Assembly: GCF_038396765.1 (NCBI RefSeq)
Contig: NZ_CP150096.1
Location: 88,501-152,500, forward strand
DNA: 64,000 nucleotides
Direction of reading: 5' to 3'
DNA from: Chitinophaga caseinilytica
Lineage (GTDB): Bacteria; Bacteroidota; Bacteroidia; Chitinophagales; Chitinophagaceae
Part shown: in pieces, positions 1 to 8,100 of the stretch
How the letters are laid out: each line of letters begins with the position of its first letter
Position numbering within the stretch: the first letter of the stretch is position 1
Translations under genes and position numbers: made by a program
The notes under the pieces: generated by a model
Seen by the model: only the letters and a program-made list of their open reading frames with translations
The model's database searches: none
Told to the model about the DNA's origin: nothing

Positions 1-464
1 GTTTCAAACTGTCCGGACTGGGCCAGAACAGGGAATCCATACGGGTGCGGCCCAATTTGCGCTGTTCCCTTTCGTTGCGCGCCCGGTCTGTGGAATCGAT
101 GGCTTCGCGTTTGCGGCGCACGATGTCGCCCATATCTTTATATATCGCCTCCAGCCTGTCTGGATGCGATTCGTAAAATTGCCAGCTTTTCAGTGAACGT
201 TTCGCGGTCGGTTTTATGGAGCAGCAATATCTGTGCGTACAGGGTTTTACTCGCCGAATCGCGCATGGCTTCCGTGATGTCTACCGAACTGCGGCCTTCC
301 ATCATCTGCTCCCGCGCAAACACGTCTGCATAGTTCATGTCCAGCAAAATATCGCGCATCTCGTTTTTCCCCAATACGCCTTTCGGTGTACGGTCCGCTT
401 CGCCGCAGGCAGCCATGAGGGCTGCGATGAAGAGGACACCCGCTATCTTTCTCCAATTCTTCAT
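1..464 (-). CDS. DUF4296-type lipoprotein, partial at left edge, frameshifted
   Basis: Small predicted lipoprotein: a hydrophobic N-terminal segment ends in a lipobox with Cys at residue 20, followed by a polar helical region like the DUF4296 family of Bacteroidota. Family function is unknown. The frame opened by the ATG at 464 stops at 138 after a sequence unlike the family. If one T of the run 187-190 is removed, the frame continues as ...SWQFYESHPDRL..., the expected DUF4296 core, and stays open to base 1. So the gene is longer than the early stop suggests and is cut by the window edge. It starts 9 bp after porD and probably shares its transcript. The family call is by eye; the frameshift is seen directly. 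Confidence 0.72.
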
Positions 465-473
465 AGTCTTATA

Positions 474-1390
474 TTACTTCATTTGCTGGTACTTGTTGGC
501 ATTCGGCACGTCGAGGACGGACAGCATCTGGATGGCCCGCATTTTTTCCTGCGGCGGCGCTTTGGAAAAGAGTTTCATCAGCTCTTCGTTCTTGGCGGCA
601 AAAAAGCTTTGCACCACCATCGAGTTGGGCTGGTCTTCCTGGATGCCCATCAACATGTTCAGGCAATTCATGATGGCGGCGCGGCCCTTGTTCATGTCTT
701 CGTACATCTGGTCGAGCCCCAGGCGGTGATAGGTATACATCACGTCGTGGAACCGCGCAAACTTGACGTTCAGCAGGTTGTCCTGCAGCCAGTAACGGTT
801 ACGGTTGCCTTCGAAAGCTTTCCACCCGGAAACGTCTTTTCCGTCGGGGGCGTTATTCACAATATTAAGGGCTTTTTTAAAATAATTGTCGCCGCCGCGG
901 GGGAAAACGAGTCGTAATCCAGCCCTAAAATGATGTAGCAGTAATAGGCGATAACGGCGGTGAGGTTGGATGCCAGGGGGTCGTTCCCGGAAATGCGCTG
1001 TTCGTTGAATTCCATGGGCTGGAACTCGACGTACCGGAAAACCAGGTTGTTATCCTGCGTGTTGAAAATGCTGGAGGTGTAGCTCGTGTTGAAGACGGGC
1101 CGGCCCGCCTGCACGGTGAGGCTCGCGCGGTAGGTATTGTTCCCGAGGTCCTGGGTAACGTTGAGGAGGAAATTGCATTCGATGCGTTCGGAAGTGGTGA
1201 ACGCGTCGTCTGTCCACCGCCGGCCGTTGATGAACTCGTTGAGGGCGGTCTGGAGGGTGGTGAAGATGCGTTTTTCCACGTTGGTGCCCAGTTGGGCGGC
1301 CTGAACGGAAACGTTGGCGCGGAATTCCTGGGCGCCGGCGGCAAGGGATGCCATCAAACAAAGGCAGAAAGCGAGAAGTTGTTTACCCAT
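474..1390 (-). CDS. porD: PorD-family (DUF4835) protein, frameshifted
   Basis: Secreted protein of the DUF4835 family, which includes PorD of the type IX secretion system in Bacteroidota. A signal peptide (about residues 1-20, ending near AGAQ) precedes the conserved body with its RRWTDDAF and YYCYIILGLDYDSF motifs. The reading frame from the ATG at 1390 ends early near 857, while the rest of the family sequence lies in another frame from about 897 to 474. Adding one G to the G5 run at 899-903 joins them as DSFSPRGGDNYFKKALNIV and gives about 305 residues, the usual family length. It overlaps the coaBC stop by 8 bp, and the bamD-rpoZ-coaBC-porD order is familiar in this phylum. A role in type IX secretion is inferred from the family. 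Confidence 0.82.
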
Positions 1391-2588
1391 GTTGCATGTC
1401 GATTATAGCCGAAACGATTTCCCTGGCAGCGTCCTGCTTGGATTGCAGGGGAAGCTGGCGCTCCTGGCCGTCGGCGCGGAGGAGGGTGATTTTATTGGTA
1501 TCGTAGTTGAACCCGGCGCCGGGGTCGTTCAGGGAATTGAGGACCACCATGTCCAGGCGCTTGTCGTTCAGTTTCTTCAACGCGTATTCGCGTTCGTTAT
1601 TGGTTTCGAGGGAAAATCCGACGAGGGTTTGACCGTCTTTCTTCGAAGCGCCGAGTGCCCGGGCGATGTCCGCGGTTTTTTCGAGCTCGAGGTTCATTTC
1701 GTCGTCTTTCTTCTTGATTTTTTTATCGGCGACGTCGCGCGGGCGATAATCTGCCACGGCGGCGGCCATGACGAGGATGTCGGCTTTCGGCGCGAATGTG
1801 GTGCAGGCGTCGAACATCTGTGCGGCGGTCGTCACTTTTTCGGTGGTGACCCCGGCGTGGTGGGTTTCGCGGGGGGTGGGGCCGAGCACGAGATGGACGG
1901 AAGCGCCGGCTTCTGCGAGGGCTTCGGCGATGGCGATGCCCATTTTACCGCTGGAATGGTTGCTAATGAAGCGTACCGGGTCTATGGGCTCCTGGGTGGG
2001 CCCGGCGGATACGAGGGCGGTTTTGCCTTTGAGGGGCTGGCCGTCTGACCTGCCGGAAAAGAAGTTGTAGAGGTAGGAAACGATGGCTTCGGGCTCTGCC
2101 ATGCGGCCTTCGCCGAAGAGGCCGCTGGCCAGTTCGCCGCGGTGAACGGGGAGCTGGCGGTGGCCATAGGCGAGCAGTTTGCCGACATTGGCTTTGGTGG
2201 CGGGATGGAGCCACATATCTTCGTCCATGGCGGGTGCGAAAAGGACGGGGCAGGTGGCGGAAAGGTATACGGCGAGCAGGAGGTTATCGCAAATGCCGTT
2301 TGCCATTTTGGCGATGGTGTTGGCGGATGCGGGGGCGATGAGCATAACGTCTGCCCAGCGGCCGAGCATCACATGGTTGCTCCAGCTGCCGTGTTCGGAG
2401 ATGTGGACGCCGACTTCCTGTTTCGATAGGGTGGCGAGCGTGAGGGGCGTGATGAAATCGCAGGCGGAGGGGGTCATGAGCACCTTCACCTGGGCGCCTT
2501 CCTTGACGAGGAGGCGCACGAGCAGGGCGGCCTTGTAGGCGGCGATGCTGCCGGAAACGCCCAGTAGGATCTTCTTACCTTGTAACAT
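1383..2588 (-). CDS. coaBC: CoaBC, phosphopantothenoylcysteine synthetase/decarboxylase
   Basis: Bifunctional cytoplasmic enzyme of coenzyme A synthesis. It joins 4'-phosphopantothenate to cysteine using CTP, then decarboxylates the product to 4'-phosphopantetheine. The N-terminal flavoprotein domain (about residues 1-180) starts with the GVSGSIAAYK nucleotide-binding motif and contains SWSNH with the catalytic His, the PASANT motif and APAMDEDMW. The C-terminal synthetase domain (about 190-401) begins at VSAGPTQEPIDPVRFISN and carries the SSGKMG and AAVADYRP motifs. At 401 residues the length is normal for the fusion. It follows rpoZ with a terminator-like hairpin between them and overlaps porD. 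Confidence 0.96.
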   Translation of the reverse strand: MLQGKKILLGVSGSIAAYKAALLVRLLVKEGAQVKVLMTPSACDFITPLTLATLSKQEVGVHISEHGSWSNHVMLGRWADVMLIAPASANTIAKMANGICDNLLLAVYLSATCPVLFAPAMDEDMWLHPATKANVGKLLAYGHRQLPVHRGELASGLFGEGRMAEPEAIVSYLYNFFSGRSDGQPLKGKTALVSAGPTQEPIDPVRFISNHSSGKMGIAIAEALAEAGASVHLVLGPTPRETHHAGVTTEKVTTAAQMFDACTTFAPKADILVMAAAVADYRPRDVADKKIKKKDDEMNLELEKTADIARALGASKKDGQTLVGFSLETNNEREYALKKLNDKRLDMVVLNSLNDPGAGFNYDTNKITLLRADGQERQLPLQSKQDAAREIVSAIIDMQHG

Positions 2589-2591
2589 CTG

Positions 2592-2629
2592 GCAAAATAA
2601 AAGCGGCAGAACAACGATATTCTGCCGCT
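2592..2629 (-). terminator. Hairpin terminator after rpoZ
   Basis: Inverted repeat AGCGGCAGAA (2602-2611) and TTCTGCCGCT (2620-2629) with an 8-nt loop. Read on the minus strand it is followed by a T-rich tail, TTTTATTTTG. It lies between the rpoZ stop (2665) and coaBC start (2588), so it probably lowers read-through into coaBC rather than fully separating the genes. Confidence 0.7.
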
Positions 2630-2664
2630 ATGAAATTAGTATTTTTCACAAATACAACGAAGGA

Positions 2665-3006
2665 TCAGGAATACAGATCGTCGTCGTTTTTGCGGAAATA
2701 GATCTTATTGTCCAGGAATTCCTGGGTAGCCTGAATCGCGGAATTCGCCATTCTTTCGTAGAAACGGGAGATTTCGATCTGCTCTTTGTTCTCGTGCACT
2801 TCTTCCAGGTTATCCGTGTGGGAGGCGAACTCTTCCAGTTTGGAGTGGAGCTCTTCCTTCACGGTAATATTGATCTGGTTTGCCCTTTTGGCAATAATGG
2901 CAATGGATTCGTACAGATTACCGGTTCTGTTTTTGATATCGGTCGTGTTTTTAGTCTCAACCCAGGGGTTCAGGCTACTGGACAGACTCCGTTTTATTTT
3001 GCTCAT
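2665..3006 (-). CDS. rpoZ: RNA polymerase omega subunit (Bacteroidota type)
   Basis: Small (113 aa) acidic protein matching the omega/Rpb6-like subunit of Bacteroidota RNA polymerase. The core KNRTGNLYESIAIIAKRANQI region (about residues 25-45) is the family signature, followed by a charged helical part (about 50-85) and a variable acidic tail. Omega helps the beta' subunit fold and supports polymerase assembly. The MSKIK start at 3006 lies inside the last 32 bp of bamD, so the two are probably translationally coupled. A hairpin terminator follows. Confidence 0.88.
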   Translation of the reverse strand: MSKIKRSLSSSLNPWVETKNTTDIKNRTGNLYESIAIIAKRANQINITVKEELHSKLEEFASHTDNLEEVHENKEQIEISRFYERMANSAIQATQEFLDNKIYFRKNDDDLYS

Positions 3007-3808
3007 TTTCCAGCGTTTTAATGTTATTTTTTGCTAAGGTAAAGTATTTTTCGGCATCCCCGCGCAATTTGCTGGAGGGATAGCGGTCATTGAACTCGAG
3101 ATATTCGTTTACGACGGTCTCGAAACGCTCTTTCTGGCGGAAGTGTACGCTGTTCTTGGCATAGTTATAATATGCCTTGATAGCCATATACTTATAGCTG
3201 TCGCTCCGCTCGGAGTCCGGGTAAGCGCGCATGAGGCTTTTGAAGGCCACGCCCGACGCTTTAAAGTGGCCGAGGTTGTAATACAGTTCGGCGGCGTTGA
3301 AATCTTTCTGTTCCAGTTTCCGGCGGAGGAGGTCGATCACGACGGAGGCCTCGGTGGATTTGTCGGACTGGGGATAGGTGTTGATGAAGGTCTGCATGGC
3401 TGCGATCGCCTTCATGGTATTGGTCTGGTCCAGCGCTACCTTGGGGGAGAGTTTATAATAGCAATAGGCTTGCTGATAGTCGATCTCCATGGCGCGGGGG
3501 CTGGACGGCAGGGCGTCCAGGTAATTCTTGAAGTGGAAGGCGGCCTGGGTGTAATCTTTCAGGTAGAAAGAACAGTAGGCGTATTTATAATACAGCGGCT
3601 CGAATTTGTCAGTGCCTTTGAATACGGGGATCATTTCCTCATATAAGGTCTGTGCCATCTGGTACTTCTTCTTCTCGTACATTTTATCGGCGTACGCTAA
3701 CTTCTTGTCCAGGTCATTGCTTTTTTCAATGCGCCTGAGTTCCCGGTTACAGGAAGCAGCAGCGAGCGTAAGGGCCACAAGGCCAACTAGTAAGAAAATT
3801 TTCCTCAT
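2975..3808 (-). CDS. bamD: BamD, outer-membrane assembly lipoprotein
   Basis: TPR-type lipoprotein of the BAM complex, which inserts beta-barrel proteins into the outer membrane. The signal peptide ends in a lipobox (LAAASC, Cys20 from the chosen start). The body is built of helical TPR-like pairs (YADKMYEKKKYQMAQTLYEEMIPVF, YQQAYCYYKLS, FINTYPQSDKSTEA), typical of BamD/YfiO. I take the ATG at 3808 (MRKIF) rather than the one at 3823 (MRFFFM), because a candidate -7 box at 3821-3828 overlaps the upstream codon and MRKIF gives a normal signal peptide. The length is then 277 aa. It is the first gene of the leftward bamD-rpoZ-coaBC-porD group. Confidence 0.93.
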   Translation of the reverse strand: MRKIFLLVGLVALTLAAASCNRELRRIEKSNDLDKKLAYADKMYEKKKYQMAQTLYEEMIPVFKGTDKFEPLYYKYAYCSFYLKDYTQAAFHFKNYLDALPSSPRAMEIDYQQAYCYYKLSPKVALDQTNTMKAIAAMQTFINTYPQSDKSTEASVVIDLLRRKLEQKDFNAAELYYNLGHFKASGVAFKSLMRAYPDSERSDSYKYMAIKAYYNYAKNSVHFRQKERFETVVNEYLEFNDRYPSSKLRGDAEKYFTLAKNNIKTLENEQNKTESVQ

Positions 3809-3820
3809 AAAAAAGAATCG

Positions 3821-3828
3821 CAAAGGTA
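3821..3828 (-). promoter_or_regulatory. Candidate promoter -7 box for bamD
   Basis: On the minus strand 3828-3821 reads TACCTTTG, a perfect match to the Bacteroidota -7 consensus TAnnTTTG. No clear TTTG lies at the expected 19-20 bp upstream, so the assignment is moderate. The start of transcription would fall about 7 nt before the ATG at 3808, implying a very short leader. Confidence 0.45.
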
Positions 3829-3943
3829 CGAATTAAAAGCAAAATCCGGACTTGACATAATGGAGGGCCGTTAAAAATTTGCCAAAAAGCGGATTTTCGT
3901 CCCGCAGCGCGTTTTCAACACCAAAACCCCGGTTATAAACATT

Positions 3944-4032
3944 TTTTCCACACATCTCCAGCTTTATCCACAACCCACCCTTCCCCACATACCTCAAACC
4001 TGTGCCTGCAGGCACGATCCTCGTGTGGAAAA
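3944..4032. promoter_or_regulatory. DnaA-box-like cluster with palindromes upstream of mraZ
   Basis: This divergent region holds an exact DnaA box TTATCCACA (3964-3972), a one-mismatch box TTTTCCACA (3944-3952) and its inverse TGTGGAAAA (4024-4032). Between them lie a perfect 14-bp palindrome GTGCCTGCAGGCAC (4002-4015) and an overlapping inverted repeat CACGA/TCGTG (4013-4025). All lie between the bamD and mraZ starts. The sites are seen directly; DnaA binding and control of the division cluster are inferred. Confidence 0.5.
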
Positions 4033-4061
4033 AATATAGAATACATTTTTTCGGTTAAAAG

Positions 4062-4086
4062 TGGGAAAAAGTGTTATTTTGTGTTA
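4062..4086 (+). promoter_or_regulatory. Candidate MraZ-box direct repeats and dcw promoter
   Basis: TGGGA (4062), TGTTA (4072) and TGTTA (4082) recur at an exact 10-bp spacing. MraZ of other bacteria represses its own operon through TGGGN repeats separated by 5 nt in the same position. Only the first copy fits TGGG fully. The sequence TTATTTTG (4074-4081) is one base off the TAnnTTTG -7 consensus and overlaps the repeats, which would suit repression. Function is inferred. Confidence 0.4.
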
Positions 4087-4116
4087 GAAAATGGAAATCA
4101 GGTACTAAAACGAAGC

Positions 4117-4587
4117 ATGACGGGCTTTTTAGGAGAATATGAATCTACGCTGGACGCAAAAGGGCGTTTCCTGCTCCCTGCCGGGTTTAAACGGCAGCTG
4201 CCGGAAGACGCAGGGGCCCAGTTTGTGCTGAACCGTGGCTTCGAGAAGTGCCTGACTTTGTACCCGATGAGTGAGTGGACGCCTATCCAGGAGAAAATTG
4301 CCAAGTTGAACGATTTTGATCCGAAAGTTAGGGAATTCCGCCGCTATTTTCTGAATGGTGCAACCATTGTGGAGCTGGACAGTGCAGGCCGCCTCAACAT
4401 CCCGAAGAACCTTGCTGTACATGCGGGGCTGGACAAAGACATCGTCCTGGCCGCAGCCAACAACAAGATCGAGATCTGGGACAAGGCCAAATACCAGGAG
4501 TTCTTTGATAATTTTTCACCGGAAGCCTTCAGCAATCTGGCCCAACAGGTCATGTCGCCCGACGGTAGCAATATCCCCGGGTTGTAA
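4117..4587 (+). CDS. mraZ: MraZ, transcriptional regulator of the dcw operon
   Basis: DNA-binding protein with two AbrB-like MraZ half-domains. The first starts FLGEYESTLDAKGRFLLPAGFK (about residues 3-24) and the second contains VELDSAGRLNIPKNLA (about 85-100), each with the family's D-x-(A/K)-GR core. The family forms rings and represses the division operon in which it is the first gene. I choose the ATG at 4117 (MTGFLGEYE), giving 156 aa; an in-frame GTG at 4081 would add 12 residues unlike the family and would sit inside the candidate operator. It is separated from rsmH by 11 bp. Confidence 0.95.
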   Translation: MTGFLGEYESTLDAKGRFLLPAGFKRQLPEDAGAQFVLNRGFEKCLTLYPMSEWTPIQEKIAKLNDFDPKVREFRRYFLNGATIVELDSAGRLNIPKNLAVHAGLDKDIVLAAANNKIEIWDKAKYQEFFDNFSPEAFSNLAQQVMSPDGSNIPGL

Positions 4588-4598
4588 AAACGGTACGT

Positions 4599-5507
4599 AT
4601 GGAAGCAGGTTTCTATCATCAGCCCGTCCTTCTCCAGGAAGTGATCGAGCATATGCAGATCCGGCCAGACGGCCTGTATATCGACGCCACTTTCGGCGGC
4701 GGCGGCCATTCCCGCGCGATCCTTTCGCACCTGGGGCCGCAGGGCCGGCTGGTGGTGTTCGACCAGGACGAAGACGCTTACCGCAACCGCATCCCGGACG
4801 AGCGGGTCACATTTGTCCGCGAGAATTTCCGGCACCTGGAGCGTTTCTGCAAGCTGCATAAAGCCCTGGGAGCCGATGGCATCCTCGCCGACCTTGGCGT
4901 TTCCAGCTACCAGTTCGATACGGCGGAGAGAGGGTTCTCCACGCGGTTCGACGGGGCGCTGGACATGCGGATGGACAACCGCGCGAAGCTGACCGCCGCA
5001 GACGTGCTCACCACTTATTCCGAGCATCACCTGCACCAGCTGTTCCAGGATTACGGCGAAGTGACCAATTCACGCACGCTGGCCAAAACGATCGTGACGC
5101 TCCGGAAAGCACATCCGCTGCGGACCATCGGGGAGTTCAAATCGCTCATCCAGCCCATCGTGAAAGGCAATCCGGCCAAATACCTCGCACAGGTATTCCA
5201 GGCGCTGCGGATCGAGGTGAACGACGAGCTGGGGGCATTGAAAGACCTTCTCACCCAGTCTACCGCCGTGCTCAAACCCGGCGGCCGGCTGTCGATCATC
5301 ACCTTCCATTCGCTGGAAGACCGGCTGGTGAAGAACTTTATGAAGAACGGCAGTTTCGAAACGGTGGAGGATAATCCCTACAGCTTCGAAACCCCGCCGA
5401 AAGTGTTCAGCCTGGTCACGAAGAAGCCGGTCACGGCCGGCGCCACCGAGTTGAAAGAGAACCCCAGAAGCCGGAGCGCAAAGCTGCGGGTCGCGGAGAA
5501 ACGCTAA
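4599..5507 (+). CDS. rsmH: RsmH, 16S rRNA C1402 N4-methyltransferase
   Basis: S-adenosylmethionine-dependent methyltransferase that modifies N4 of C1402 in 16S rRNA at the ribosomal P site. The start MEAGFYHQPVLLQEV is the family opening; the SAM-binding loop DATFGGGGHS lies at residues 29-38, and ADLGVSSYQFD and the C-terminal ITFHSLEDRLVKNFM motif are present. Its 302 residues match the family. It is the second gene of the dcw cluster in its usual place. Confidence 0.97.
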   Translation: MEAGFYHQPVLLQEVIEHMQIRPDGLYIDATFGGGGHSRAILSHLGPQGRLVVFDQDEDAYRNRIPDERVTFVRENFRHLERFCKLHKALGADGILADLGVSSYQFDTAERGFSTRFDGALDMRMDNRAKLTAADVLTTYSEHHLHQLFQDYGEVTNSRTLAKTIVTLRKAHPLRTIGEFKSLIQPIVKGNPAKYLAQVFQALRIEVNDELGALKDLLTQSTAVLKPGGRLSIITFHSLEDRLVKNFMKNGSFETVEDNPYSFETPPKVFSLVTKKPVTAGATELKENPRSRSAKLRVAEKR

Positions 5508-5583
5508 AGTTGTTACTTCCATCCTATCATCCCCTTTTACCGAATATACTGTCAGCATCATCAATCGCTAAACACGTAAAGGT

Positions 5584-5958
5584 TTGCAGGAAGAAGTAAA
5601 AGACATATCAGCGGAAATACCGCAGGAGAGCACCCCGGCAACGCCGCGGCGGGAATGGCGGCTGCGGATCAACTACCGGATGATCACGGACAACCTCCCC
5701 TTCATCCTCTTCCTCGCCGTAGTGGCATTGGTATACATCGCCAATAATCACCTCGCCGAGAAGAAGGTCATCCGGATCAACCGGCTCAGCCGCGAGATCA
5801 AGGAACTGAAATGGGAATACCTGAGCGTGAAAAGTGAACTGATGTTCAGAAGCAAACTGAGCGAAGTGAGCAAAGCCGTGGAACCCCTCGGCCTGAAAGA
5901 ACTCAGCACCCCGCCCCAACGGATCGAACCGAAGGCGAAAACCGACAACGAGCAATAG
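5584..5958 (+). CDS. FtsL-like divisome protein
   Basis: Small bitopic membrane protein: a cytoplasmic N-terminus rich in Pro, Glu and Arg (1-37), one membrane segment (about 38-56, FILFLAVVALVYIANNHLA), then a periplasmic coiled coil (about 60-105). This is the FtsL layout, and it lies between rsmH and ftsI where ftsL is expected. FtsL works with FtsB and FtsQ to activate septal FtsW/FtsI. The start must be TTG at 5584: an in-frame TAA lies 15 nt upstream and the next ATG falls just before the membrane segment. Sequence similarity to FtsL is low in all bacteria, so the name rests on topology and position. Confidence 0.8.
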   Translation: MQEEVKDISAEIPQESTPATPRREWRLRINYRMITDNLPFILFLAVVALVYIANNHLAEKKVIRINRLSREIKELKWEYLSVKSELMFRSKLSEVSKAVEPLGLKELSTPPQRIEPKAKTDNEQ

Positions 5959-5992
5959 GAAATTCACACCGATACTGATTCTAACCCGGCAA

Positions 5993-8095
5993 ATGGAGAT
6001 TAAAAAAGACATATTATGGCGGTCGTATCTGTGCCTCATCGGCATGGGCATCTTCGCGGTCGCCATCGTCGGACGGGTAGTTTTCCTCCAACAGGTGGAA
6101 GGCAACTACTGGCGCAACATGTCCGACAGTCTCCACACCGCTTATATGGACCTCGACGCCGACCGCGGCACCATCTACTCCGAAGAGGGCCGCATGCTGT
6201 CTACCTCCATCCCCTACTTCGATATCCGCATCGACTTCAAAGCCGACGGCCTGCAGGATAAAAAGAAAACGGTATTCAAGGATAACATCGATTCCCTTTC
6301 CCGCGCACTTGCCAACCTGTTCATGGACCGCTCCGCGGCCGATTATAAAAAGATATTGCAGGAAGGCTATAAAGAAAAGGACCGTTACTTCCTCCTCAAG
6401 CGCGATATCCGTTTCGACCAATACCAGCAGCTCCGCACCTTCCCCATGTTCCGCCTCGGGCGCAACAAGGGCGGCCTCATCGTTGAGACCAAGAACAAAC
6501 GGATCAACCCCTTCAAGCTGCTCGCCAACCGCACCATCGGCCTGGCCCGCACCAACTCGCAGAACGTAGGCCTGGAAAATACTTACGACGCATTTCTCAG
6601 CGGCGTGACCGGGAAGCGCCTCATGCGCAGGATCGCCGGCGGCACGTATATGCCGGTAGAAGGGTACGACATCGAGCCGGAAAACGGGAAAGACGTCATC
6701 ACCACCCTCGACGTGAACATGCAGGACATCGTGGAAACGGCGCTCATGCGGATGATGGTCCAGAACGAATGCGTGCACGGCACCGCCATCCTCATGGAAG
6801 TGAAAACCGGCAAGATCAAGGCCATCGCCAACCTCGGCCGCCAACCCGACGGCACCTACTGGGAAGATATGAACCACGCCATCCAGAAAGGGGAACCCGG
6901 TTCCACCTTCAAACTGGCCACCATGATCGCCCTGCTGGAAGACGGATACATCACGCCGAACACGATGGTAGACCTAAATTATGGTCGCTGGCCCATCAAC
7001 CGCCGCATCGTATACGATTCCGAACCGCATCACCTCACCAACGTAACCGTCAAACGCGCATTCGAGCGCAGCTCGAACGTAGGGATGGCCAAGCTGGTGT
7101 ATCAATATTATGCGAAGAAGCCTAACGAATTCTCGGCCCGCCTCCGCAAACTGCATCTGGACGAGCTCACCGGCATCGACCTTCTCGGCGAAGGCAAGCC
7201 GATGATCAAGACCACGGCCAACAAAAGCTGGAGCGCCACCACCCTTCCGTGGATGGCGTTCGGTTATGAAGTGACGCAAACGCCCATGCATACCGCCATG
7301 CTGTACAACGCGGTAGCCAACGGCGGTAGAATGATGAAGCCCTACCTGGTGAACAGCATCCAGGAATACGGGCAACCGGTGAAAAACTTCGAGCCGGTGA
7401 TCGTGGCAGACAGCATCTGTTCGGCCAAAACGCTGAACGCGCTGCACGATATGCTCGAAGGCGTAGTACTGAACGGTACCGCCGCCAAACTGCAAACGCC
7501 CTACTACCGCTTCGCCGGCAAAACCGGCACCGCACTCATCGCGGACGGCAAGCGGGGCTATGCCGACAAGATTTACCAATCGTCTTTCGCGGGATATTTC
7601 CCGGCAGACGATCCGCAATACACCTGCGTGGTAGTGATCCGGAACAAGCCCCATGCCGCCAAATTCTATGGCGGCACCGTGGCTGGACCGGTTTTCCGCG
7701 AAGTGGCCGACAAGCTCTACGCCCTGGCCGTGAAGAAACCGCGTTACCTCGCGGGCAACGGCGGGCTGGATTCCATGATGGCCATGAAAGCCGGGAAAGG
7801 CAGTGAATGGAAAAGCGTAGCCGCCACGCTGGGCCTCCCTTACGCCGGCAGCCTCTCCAGCAGCAACTGGGTGACGGCAGACGTGAAAGGGAACAAACTG
7901 GCCTTCGAGCCGGTGAAACAACAAAGCGGCACCGTTCCCGATGTTAAGGGAATGGGCCTGAAAGACGCACTGTACCTGCTGGAAAATGCAGGGCTGCGCG
8001 TTGTGATCCGCGGCGCGGGAAAAGTGACCAGCCAGTCGCTCCCCGGAGGCGCCAACATAGGAAAAGAACAAACGATCATTATAGAACTGAGCTGA
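5993..8095 (+). CDS. ftsI: FtsI/PBP3 peptidoglycan transpeptidase with PASTA domain
   Basis: Class B penicillin-binding protein that cross-links septal peptidoglycan. Order: short cytoplasmic N-terminus, one membrane anchor (about residues 11-31), PBP dimerisation domain starting at DADRGTIYSEEGRMLS, transpeptidase domain, and a C-terminal PASTA domain (about 640-700, GTVPDVKGMGLKDALYLLENAG). The catalytic motifs are present: SxxK as GSTFK (nucleophile Ser304), SxN as SSN (361-362 region) and KTGTA (510-514). At 700 aa with a PASTA tail it resembles SpoVD-like and Bacteroidota FtsI. It starts 34 bp after the FtsL-like gene and ends 5 bp before murE. Confidence 0.96.
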   Translation: MEIKKDILWRSYLCLIGMGIFAVAIVGRVVFLQQVEGNYWRNMSDSLHTAYMDLDADRGTIYSEEGRMLSTSIPYFDIRIDFKADGLQDKKKTVFKDNIDSLSRALANLFMDRSAADYKKILQEGYKEKDRYFLLKRDIRFDQYQQLRTFPMFRLGRNKGGLIVETKNKRINPFKLLANRTIGLARTNSQNVGLENTYDAFLSGVTGKRLMRRIAGGTYMPVEGYDIEPENGKDVITTLDVNMQDIVETALMRMMVQNECVHGTAILMEVKTGKIKAIANLGRQPDGTYWEDMNHAIQKGEPGSTFKLATMIALLEDGYITPNTMVDLNYGRWPINRRIVYDSEPHHLTNVTVKRAFERSSNVGMAKLVYQYYAKKPNEFSARLRKLHLDELTGIDLLGEGKPMIKTTANKSWSATTLPWMAFGYEVTQTPMHTAMLYNAVANGGRMMKPYLVNSIQEYGQPVKNFEPVIVADSICSAKTLNALHDMLEGVVLNGTAAKLQTPYYRFAGKTGTALIADGKRGYADKIYQSSFAGYFPADDPQYTCVVVIRNKPHAAKFYGGTVAGPVFREVADKLYALAVKKPRYLAGNGGLDSMMAMKAGKGSEWKSVAATLGLPYAGSLSSSNWVTADVKGNKLAFEPVKQQSGTVPDVKGMGLKDALYLLENAGLRVVIRGAGKVTSQSLPGGANIGKEQTIIIELS

Positions 8096-8100
8096 TACAG

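Noticed and set aside
899..903. Programmed frameshifting in porD
   Set aside because: The C5 run on the coding strand is not in the phase of a slippery heptamer, and other runs in the window show the same kind of lost base, so an error is simpler.
3944..4032. Replication origin at the DnaA-box cluster
   Set aside because: Only three boxes, no dnaA or dnaN near, and the rRNA and nuo operons to the right run leftward, which would put them head-on to forks from this site. Regulatory use is more likely.
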